This document shows, piece by piece, positions 56,160 through 64,000 of a DNA stretch of 64,000 nucleotides. Each line of letters opens with the position of its first letter. The stretch's first letter is position 1. The stretch comes from Taiwanofungus camphoratus. Its lineage: Eukaryota > Basidiomycota > Agaricomycetes > Polyporales > Taiwanofungaceae. A program made the position numbers and the translations under genes. The stretch covers positions 2,666,001 through 2,730,000 of the forward strand of contig CP021221.1 in assembly GCA_003999685.1 (NCBI GenBank), in the 5' to 3' direction. Under the pieces are notes generated by a model. It did no database searches and was not told the DNA's origin. It was given only the letters and a program-made list of their open reading frames with translations.

Positions 56160-56966
56160 TCATGACCTGGTAGCTTCCTCGTCAGGCTGCTTCGACCCAC
56201 TGATTTCCGACCAGGCAGCCCCTGCCTTGGGGCATTGGTCGGTGTCGTGATCGTCAGCGAAACAATCCAGACAGCGAGGCGGGACGAAGGGCTCAACAGC
56301 CGGCTCCCCCAGTCGTGGCCGGTGGATGCAATCAGCAGCAACGTGATCGAGGCCCATGCAGAATTCACAGGCCCCAGCCCATCAGTCCAGGGGGCGGCAC
56401 TCGGGGTGGAGACAAACTGTCCACTCGTCCTGCGTGGAGGGGGCTGGGCGCGTGATGACGGAGGAGGGTGGTAGGAGATGCTCGAGGGCGGAGACGACGT
56501 CGGTGCGAAGGAGGAAATTCAGATGGGAGCGCGTAGCATTACAGGCCTGCCAGTACGATATACCAATTTCCCGGATGGGGCTGGCCCACCATTTGGCTTC
56601 GTCATGCTCTCCCTTCTCCCTCTCCCCTCTGTACCCCCTTATTACCTGATCGAGGTGTAAGACGACCTCGGCCTGATGTCGAAAAATGGCAACCTGGGCC
56701 GCAAGATCGGGCCAGACAACGAGGGTGGTGTCCACCGCCGGGCGTAGTCGTTCGTTGGCCAGCACCCATCCGAGACGGTCGGCGGGGGTCAGAAAGTCGG
56801 CGGCGAGGCCAGATGTTGCTTGGCGAGGTAGGGGGACGACAATCCCCTCGGTGAAGTTGGGGAGGTTCTGCGGTCCCCGAAGAAAGGGATTCAGTGTGCG
56901 GGCATTCCCTGCGGTGAGGATGGAGGCGGCAAGGTGGGCTCGGGCGGCGTTGGTTCGATGGGACAT
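56160..56966 (-). other. Element B post-pol region with two CCHC knuckles
   Basis: Between the chromodomain end of pol and the 3' LTR there is coding-like sequence. A helical part comes first (RTNAARAHLAASILTAG, LDQVIRGYRGEREKGEHD), then two knuckles near 56.2-56.35 kb: CEFCMGLDHVAADC and CLDCFADDHDTDQC, both C-x2-C-x4-H-x4-C. It parallels the post-pol ORF of element A in position and layout. Function unknown. Confidence 0.7.
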
Positions 56967-59900
56967 GGTGGGAGGCGGCTTTGAAGTGCTGCGGAATGGC
57001 TCCTTGCAGGGCAGTTGAACGGTTGTTGACTGGGTTGATGCCTAGGTGGTTTGCCTTCTTATAACGCCTCAGCAGGTCAGGGGAATGCCGTAGATCATCT
57101 TCCTTCTGCCAGGTGCTGGCAGAGACCGGCCATCCCTTCCATTTGATGAGAAACTCCCATTTCCCACGTCGGGCACGATGCCCGCGGAGGGCCTCGACTT
57201 CGTACTCTTCTTCCCCCTCGACCAGATCAGGTGGTGGTTTCAGAAAGTTGGGTCCGTGTTCCGCTGTTTCCCTGTATGGGGTGAGCAGCGATGCATGAAA
57301 CACCGGGTGAATCTTCCAGGTTCTCGGGAGCTGTAGCTTGTACGTCAGTGGCCCCTTGACTTCCGTGATCTTGAAGGGTCCAAGCCGCTTTGGGTCAAAT
57401 TTCCGACTTATTGTCCTTAGCCGGAGGTTCGTGGCTTCTAGCCAAACCTTGTCGCCTTCCTGGAAAGGTTTCCAGGGAAAAGGGGTTCGTTCCTCCATCA
57501 GCTTCTGGGCTAGCTCTTGCGCTGCAAGAGCCTCTTTGCGGGATTCGGAGATCTGGGTCAGGCGGTCTTGGAGCGTGGGGTATTTGTCGGAGGGTCGTGG
57601 AGATCCGATGGCCTTCGGGTCGTACCCCATGGTGAGCTTGAATGGCGATTCCTTCCTTCCAGCATGCGGCACCTGGTTGTGTGCGAATTCGAACTCGGGG
57701 ATGTGTTTGACCCAGGTGTGGGGGTCATTTGCGCATAAGATTCTCCAGGCCGCCTCCAGTTCCTGGTTGACCCGTTCTGTACTCCCATCTGATTGGGGGT
57801 GGTAGGCAGTGGACATTGCCGCCTTGACTCCTGTCAGCTTACACCATTCTCGAAATGCAGCCGCTGCGAACTGTGGTCCTCGGTCGGATATCATCCGGTC
57901 AGGTAGGCCATATCGCCTGTATACATTGAGGTGTAGGGCCTCTGCCGTCCCTACCGCATCTATGTTCTTGGTGCAGGGTATGAGCACAATGCCCTTGGTG
58001 AGTTCTCTGTCAACCACTACCATGAGCGCATTGAAGCCCTGTGACTCTGGTAGGTCAGTGATGAAGTCTACTGATATGTGCGAGAATGGCCTTGAGTTTG
58101 GCTCTGTGGGGATGGCCATCAGGGGGGGTTTCGTTGGGTGTGTGTTGATCTTGCTCTCCTGGCATTTGGCGCACCCCTCAACATATTTCTCGATGAATGA
58201 AGACATTCCATGCCAGAACCAGTCCCTTCGGGCGATGGCCATTGTACCTTGTGCCCCTGGGTGTGCCATTGCTGGTGTGTCATGACAGAGTTGAATGACT
58301 TCTCGGCGCAGATCATCATCAGGGGGTACGTAAACTCTGTTTTTGTATAAAATTAGTCCCTCCTGAATGTCCCAGTCTGCCAGCTTTGTGTGCGCAAAGC
58401 CTGTGCCCTTGAATGGCGGTACCTTCCCCCGTTTTAAAGCGTCAATCGTCTCGATGACCATCCTGTCACGGGTACGACATTCACGTATCTTTTCGATGAT
58501 TGCAGTGTTGGTGGCGTTGACAAAGAGGTCTGTTGGTAACAGGATGACATCTTCGTTGTCATGTTTCCCTCCTGGGTGGTCAGGTCGCCGGGAGAGTGCA
58601 TCGGCGACTATGAGTCGACTGCCTTTTTTGTTTAATAGTTGCAGGTCAAATTGTGACAGGAATAACTGCCATCGGGCCTGGCGTCGGTTGAGTCGTTGTG
58701 CTTCTCGGAAATAGGTGAGGTTCTTGTGGTCGGTGATCACCGTGACCGGATGTCCACTTCCCTCAAGGTGGTGGCGCCATTCCTCAAGTGCTCGGACAAT
58801 GGCCAGCAGCTCTCTGTCATATACTTGATAATTCCGCTCCGCTTCTTTCAGGCTCTTCGAGAGGAAAGCTATAGGGTGTAGCCGCCCTTCTTCATCAAGT
58901 TGTTGAAGCACTGCACCAGTGGCTACCAGAGAGGCGTCGGCCTCAATGGTGAATGGTTTGGACGGGTCGGGCATGCGAAGGATAGGCATGCTCTGGAAAC
59001 ACCGTTTGAGCTCGTCAAAGGCCTCCTGGCAGGCTTTGGTCCAGTTCCACTCCGCGCGTTTCTTCTTGATGACATTCAAGGGGTGAGCGATGTGGGAGAA
59101 GTTGTGGATGAAGCGTCGGTAGTAGTTGGCGAGACCCATGAATCGTTCCACATCCTTGACCCTAGTAGGAATGGGCCAATCTGCGATTCCTGCCAGTTTG
59201 TCCTTGTCCATGTGCACCTGTCCAGGTGAGATGGTCATTCCCAAGAAGTCAACTTCGACGACATCGAACGCGCATTTCTCTGGCTTTACAAATAGATCCC
59301 ATTCCTGCAGCCGTTGTAGGACGCGTCTGGTTCGTTCTCGGTGGGCTTCCATATTGTCGGAGAAAATGAGGATGTCGTCCATATAGATCGCGATCCACCC
59401 CTCGGCCAGCATGTCCTGGAACGCGTCATTCATCATTCGCTGAAACGTGGCCGGCGAGTTGCACATCCCAAAGAACATGACAGTGGGTTCGACGATCTTG
59501 TCCTGATTCCCATGTTTGACCATGAATGCTCCTTTCCATTGATCGCCCTCTCTGATCCGGACGTTGTTGTACCCGTTTCGGAGGTCTAATTTAGTGAACA
59601 CAGTGGCCCTTTGGAGCCTGTCGATTAGCTCTCCTATGAGGGGTAAGGGGTAGGCATCTTTGATCGTGCCCTTGTTCAGGTATCAGTAGTCCTGGCACGG
59701 GCGCAAGGTACCATCCTTTTTTTTGACAAAAAAGGCTGGTGACGCCATTGGTGAGTTCGATTCTCGGAGATAGCCCTTGGCCAGGTTTTCTTCCAAAAAT
59801 TTGTCCATCGCTGCCTGTTCATTTGGAGACAAAGGAATTACGGCGCATTTTCTGGGGACAAAGTCTGGCCTTAATTCGATGGCATGGTCCCAGGGCTTGG

Positions 59901-60720
59901 ATTCTGGGAACCGGTTGGCAGCCTCCTTTTCAAACAACCGTTTATAGTCCCACAGGTATTCTGGGACAAGGTCTTCTACGGATGGGGGTGGGTCCTTGGG
60001 GATCACCAATTCCGTAAACTCTGGGACATCCCATACCATACGTGGGGAGTCAGAGAAGCGTGTTAGTCGATTGAGCCCTAGTTGTGTGGGCTTTAGGGCC
60101 TGCAGTAGCCCGTCTTCACGTATGAGCGGCTGCCCTTTCTGTTGGAAGATCCCCAGAACCCCTTCTCCTTGTGTGTAAGCACACATTATGTCCGAAAGCT
60201 CCTCATCGTCTTCATGAATGGAAGCTCGACACAGGGGAATTCCGTCTGTCGTGGGTTGGCTCATGATCCAGGCATAGTATCCTTGCCATTCTGTGAGTCG
60301 AGCTTGGTCAATCTCGAGCGTTCCTTCTACCCAGTCGATGCGTGGGTTGACTTGTGCGAGCCAGGGGTTGCCGAGTACTACATCGAGCGTTCCAATGTTT
60401 GAGACATAAAAGTTGGTTGGGATGTCATTCCCCTCTAATCGTATGCTCCCTTCGACTCTGTGGGTAATCGGTCCCCCTTTGTTTGTAGAGCCATCAATGG
60501 TGGTTGAGGTTACTGTCCTGGGAAGCGGTCGAGTGGGGAGTCCCCACTTCCTTACAAAGTCGGGGTGAATTAGGTTGGCGTCAGCCCCACTATCCAATAA
60601 GGGGCATGCAGCGACGGCTTTCTCTCCTACAACGATGTAACCCGGTAGATAAAGTGTATTGCGCTTGCGCGTTCCGGTAATTACATTTCGTACAGAGAGT
60701 TTAGGCGACTCGTGCGTCAC
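56602..60720 (-). other. Element B pol region: protease, RT, RNase H, integrase, chromodomain
   Basis: The protease motif is LLDSGADANLIHP near 60.58 kb. The reverse transcriptase has FTKLDLRNGYNNVRI and the catalytic IAIYMDDILIFS near 59.38 kb. The RNase H has FTIEADASLVATGAVL and TDHKNLTYFREA. The integrase has the HHCC zinc part (HPGAQGTMAIARRDWFWHG, CAKCQESK), [25 protein letters not shown] and [36 protein letters not shown] region and a chromodomain (YEVEALRGHRARRGKWEF, LIKWKGWPVSASTWQ) follow. The order is the standard Ty3 one. Confidence 0.93.
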
Positions 60721-60731
60721 GTCGGGTCGCC

Positions 60732-62226
60732 TTACAGAAAATCCACAAAGTCGTGGTGCTGAGAGAAGTGGGGGAATCTTACTCCTTTCGTTTCTTGCCC
60801 CTGCTCCTCCTGCTCAGAGGCTTCATCATCCGCCTCGTTTTCATCTTTCATGTTGGCCCTTCGGTTTGGGGGTCCTGTTCCCCGACCTGAGGTTCGCTCT
60901 GGGCAGTCTTTGGCCAGGTGCCCCTTATTGTGGCATTTGTAGCAGGAGCCCGTCCTTCGGTCTTGCAAGCGCTGATGGTCTGGCTTCCCACTGTCAAATG
61001 CCCTTGCTGCGACTCGTGGAGGGGTTTTCGAAGTTCTTTGAGCAGCATCGATGGCCTTGTTGTTTCGATAGGCCCGGTCCCGTTGGGCAGCAGCTTCCTT
61101 CCATCCTTCTAGGGTTGTGGGGTTCTACATCTCGTTCCATGATTCGGACTCGCATGGTGCTGGGTAGTTTTTCTCGGTACCAGGCCATAAGGGCACTTTC
61201 TTCGGTGATTTCTGCCCTGTGGGCCAGTCGGTCGAACTCCTCGTTGAAATCGGCAATGGGTTTGTCGTAGGTGTAGACCAAGTTCCGTAGTTCGATGGCT
61301 GCAGAGACCTCCTCCTCTATTACCCCGAACCTTTTGATGAACTCGAGAGCGACATTCCTGAAAGTGCCGTACCCCCGGCTCACCCCTCGGATGAGGGGGT
61401 GGGGTTCGAGTGCCTTTTCGGTGAGAGTATCGGCCCAGGCACCAGCATGGCCTTCGAGGTGGCCAAGGAAATTGCCGACCTTTTCTCGTTCGGAAGCAGA
61501 GGCCCATCGCTCGGTGTCAAATCTTCGGGCAAATTGGATGAGGAAGTGTCGGGCATCCTCTCGCTTTCCAGAGAACTTAGTAATTTCTGGCTCTTTTCGG
61601 TCCGGTACCCGTGCAGCTCCCTGTGGGAGGGGCGTTCCTCCAGACGGCTGCCCTCCCCCAGGGGGTCCTCCTCCCCCAGGTGGTCCTCCTCTACCGGGTA
61701 GTCCTCCTCCACCGGGCACTCCTCCGCCAGGTGTTCCTCCTCCGCCAGGTGGTCCTCCTCCACCAGGTGGTCCTCCTGGGGGTCCTCCACTCTCGTCATA
61801 AGGTGGTCCTCCCTCGAGGGGGCCTTCCTCCCCCAGCCCATCGTCAGGCGGTGGCCCTGATTCCCCTATTCCTGATCGGAAAGAGCTCAAGCCACGGGGT
61901 GTTTCCGGGGTGGAAGGGGATGTTTTTCCTGTCCCTTCAGTCTCCATTTGTCGTTCTGTCTGTTCAATGTCAGGATCGGTTAGTTCTGAGCTGGAGCCTT
62001 CGTCGGAGGGTGGGTCGGTTTCGTCAAAGGTTGTCCAGCGGGCCTGGATGAGGGCACGATTGGTTGGAGTACAAGGTTCGAAATCACTTCCCCTGTAGAG
62101 TGCAGAGTCGTAGCGGTGAGGGCACGGTTGCGTTGAGCAGACCCTCCAGTTAGAAGTCTTCGTGTAATGTCGGTGTACGTCCCGATTGTTCTCCGCTTGA
62201 TAGCGATGAGCCTTCCCGGCGCACAT
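60732..62226 (-). other. Element B gag region
   Basis: The reading starts with a variable acidic region, then a Gly/Pro repeat-rich stretch (GGGGPPGGG-type, about 61.63-61.80 kb) and the capsid-like part KITKFSGKREDARHFLIQF-type segment, with NLVYTYDKPIADFNEEFDRL. The nucleocapsid knuckle CYKCHNKGHLAKDC lies near 60.92 kb. This is the usual Ty3/gypsy gag layout. Confidence 0.85.
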
Positions 62227-62842
62227 CAGGGTCGACCTCCGCCTCGTTTTGGAGGATGGATCCAGCTTGCCACCGGCGATAGAAATCTCGGGCGCTCAGT
62301 AGCCTTTGATATAGGTTCACGATTATGGGAACGGCCAACTGAAATGAGAAACGTGGGTTTGAGAGCACCTTCTGAGCAGTGAGGATACGGTGGTCAAGGA
62401 CTTCGTCAAAATCTTCAGAGGGAGTGGGAGGTAGTGGTCGGCTCCCTTCCCTACTTGCCAGCCTGTCGTGATTTTCTAATACAGCTTGCCAAGCGTCGCT
62501 GGCTCTGGAGATGCGGGAGCGGGTGTAAAGGATCAGCTCCCTCTGTTCAGCTGGGAGGAAGCTGGTGGAACTATCGGCATGGAGAATGGCTCTGAGGTTG
62601 CGCTCAGCTCGATCCAGGACCTCTTCTAAAGTCGGGAGAGTAGGGTCAAATGCTGCGTGATCCAGCTCTTCTTCTTGTTCGTAGTCGATATCAAAAGGTC
62701 GTTGATAATCCGTGGTGATCAGTACTAATCTTATGAGTACGCTGACCTCGCCTTCTTCGAGACCGGTACGGGTCTTTTAGGCACTGTCTTCTTGTGACCT
62801 CTCGAACCAGGACGGGTTCGGGTTTGTGGAGTCGTATTCTAG

Positions 62843-63342
62843 TGTTACCGGGGGGTTCACCCTGATAATGCTGCAGAAGCTTGGAGCGGTGTGCAGCGAA
62901 GGGTCGAAGAGGAGCGACGGTGATGACAAGTCACGATCCTCGGTAGTCTTCAACTACAAGCCCTATGTAGTCGCGATAGTCTTTCACGGGCTTCTTGCGG
63001 TGCAAGGAGATGTGTGAAGACTAGCGTGTATTGGTACTAATGCGTAGTACACTTTAGGAAGGATGAACGAAGAGAATACGACTAGGGGAACCTCCAACAG
63101 TGGGACTCCCCTTTATACTGCCACCATCAGCCCCCAGGTATACTAGCAGCCCCCCAGAGACCGCATAAGGTGAGAGGAGTCAGCGGCCCGAAAGTACATA
63201 ACTACCATGGCGTAAGCGGGGACGGTCGGCCCGTCAGTCAATCTGGGTAAATAAGGTGTGGAAGGGATGCCGCGCGTCCATGGTGTGACAAACAAAGGGA
63301 AAGAAAAAACGAACACGTCTCTGGTCCTATCCGACAGTAACA
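62843..63342 (-). repeat. LTR of element B, right copy (5' LTR)
   Basis: 500 bp, TG..CA ends, nearly identical to 55619-56118. Gag begins inward from it on the minus strand. Confidence 0.95.
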
Positions 63343-63347
63343 ATCAT
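63343..63347. repeat. target-site duplication of element B, right copy
   Basis: ATCAT directly after the LTR end, matching 55614-55618. Confidence 0.9.
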
Positions 63348-64000
63348 GACTTTAAATGGCGACGCCTTGATCGTCGAATGTTCCCTGGAGTTGTGAGCAA
63401 ATTGTGCTGCGCCGAGTAAAGAAGACCACCTATCCGGACTGTTACTTGTGAAACACCGAAGGTATACTTCGAGCTCTTGATTTACCCGTTCCGTTTCTCC
63501 GTCCGTCTGAGGGTGGAAAGCCGTGCTCATGGCAGACTGCACTCCTGTCATGCGGCAAAGTTCTTGGAATACCTTTGACGCGAATTGTGGTCCTCGATCG
63601 CTGATTATCTTGTCTGGGAGTCCAAACCATTTGTAGACCTCGTTGTAAAGAAGTTCCGCCGTTCCTTGCGCGTCAATGGTTTTGTTGCATGGAATGAAAA
63701 TTACCCCCTTACTAAGGTTGTGGTCCACTACGACCAAAATCGAATCGTAGCCGTTGGAAAGGGGTAAGTCCATGATGAAATCGCAACAGAAAGTGCTGAA
63801 TGGTGTAGCGTGAGCAGCGGCTCGGATAGGGACGAGGGCGGGACGGTCCGGGTGAGTGTTGACCTTCATTTGTTGACAAGTAGCGCAGCCGTGAACATAT
63901 CGTGCGACGAAGTCGGCCATTCCAGGCCACCAATAGTCCCTTCGTAGAGAGCTTAGGGTTTTGGTAATTCCAGGATGGCCGGCGTGTGGGAGGTCGTGAT
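63348..64000 (-). other. Element A integrase core (continues beyond the window)
   Basis: The minus-strand reading shows the zinc-part end [18 protein letters not shown], the core [17 protein letters not shown], the [17 protein letters not shown] motif and [16 protein letters not shown], with the three acidic catalytic positions of the DDE core in place. It runs into the element B insertion at the FKVM motif on its lower side, and beyond base 64000 on its upper side. Confidence 0.9.

Larger units (their letters stand above)
55619..63342 (-). mobile_element. Element B: young Ty3/gypsy chromovirus nested in element A
   Basis: 7.7 kb with two 500-bp LTRs, a 5-bp target duplication ATCAT, a polypurine tract and, on the minus strand, gag, protease, reverse transcriptase, RNase H, integrase, chromodomain and a post-pol zinc-knuckle region. 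The LTRs differ by about one base in 500, so the insertion is very recent on an evolutionary scale. The copy looks nearly whole, with roughly three to four reading-frame breaks overall, so it is treated as a fossil. Confidence 0.93.
52817..64000 (-). mobile_element. Element A: older Ty3/gypsy chromovirus, split by element B and cut by the window edge
   Basis: In the window, on the minus strand, are integrase sequence at 63348-64000, its continuation with the integrase C-terminal part and chromodomain at 55013-55613, an extra post-pol open region with zinc knuckles at 53561-54970, and the 3' LTR. Element B (55619-63342) is nested in the integrase part. The 5' half, including gag, protease and reverse transcriptase, is not in the window. 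It is treated as a fossil; besides the insertion I count few if any breaks in the visible part. Confidence 0.88.

Noticed and set aside
59740-59765. tRNA T-loop-like word GAGTTCGATTCTC
   Set aside because: It lies inside the pol region of element B and no cloverleaf partner arms are visible.
59739-60402. Plus-strand frames of 60-92 codons within element B
   Set aside because: They are antisense to the pol region of the element.
1-64000. CRISPR arrays, rRNA and tRNA genes
   Set aside because: None seen by eye. The only regular arrays are the coding minisatellite and simple repeats listed above.

Overview
The window looks like nuclear DNA of a filamentous basidiomycete, most likely an Agaricomycete and possibly Polyporales (inference). 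The genes carry many short introns (mostly 45-75 nt) with GT..AG ends. The families fit that group: a velvet regulator, a Kre6/Skn1 beta-1,6-glucan protein, a fungal Pex14 and a USP36-like deubiquitinase with fungal N-terminal wording. The transposons are Ty3-type chromoviruses and an RNase H-bearing LINE. I followed most gene models exon by exon from splice sites and conserved motifs. Exon edges are by eye.

From 1 to about 29 kb the window is compact and gene-rich. In order it holds the 3'-truncated USP36/Ubp10-like deubiquitinase (-), a four-finger C2H2 transcription factor (-), an F-box protein (-), an Arf GTPase-activating protein of the Gcs1/ArfGAP1 type (-) and a VelB-like velvet protein (+). 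Next come a long mitochondrial-type PPR protein (-), a doubtful small gene (+), a GNAT acetyltransferase with a 19-nt exon (+), a two-HMG-box protein (-) and the complex I subunit NDUFA13 (-). The stretch ends with an INO80F-domain protein (+), an unrecognised basic protein (-), the complex I iron-sulfur subunit NDUFS8 (-), prefoldin subunit 2 (+) and a secreted Ser-rich CAP/PR-1 protein (+).

From 30.2 to 37.7 kb lies a full-length but inactive LINE on the minus strand. It has a poly(A) tail and a perfect 14-bp target-site duplication. Host genes resume with the mismatch-repair/meiotic gene MLH3 (+), a membrane-anchored short-chain dehydrogenase (-), a Pex14-type peroxin (+) and the Kre6-like glucan-synthesis protein (-).

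From about 50.5 kb to the right edge the DNA is repetitive. It holds two inverted, diverged copies of an unknown repeat, one much more CpG-decayed than the other, and the 3' LTR and 3' part of an older Ty3/chromovirus (element A). A very young chromovirus (element B) is nested in the integrase region of A, with nearly identical 500-bp LTRs and a 5-bp target duplication. Both chromoviruses carry an extra region with paired CCHC knuckles between the chromodomain end of pol and the 3' LTR. That shared, unusual layout is the most interesting signal in the window.

No rRNA, tRNA or CRISPR array was seen. The intergenic stretches of 0.3-1.4 kb are listed with what they hold.
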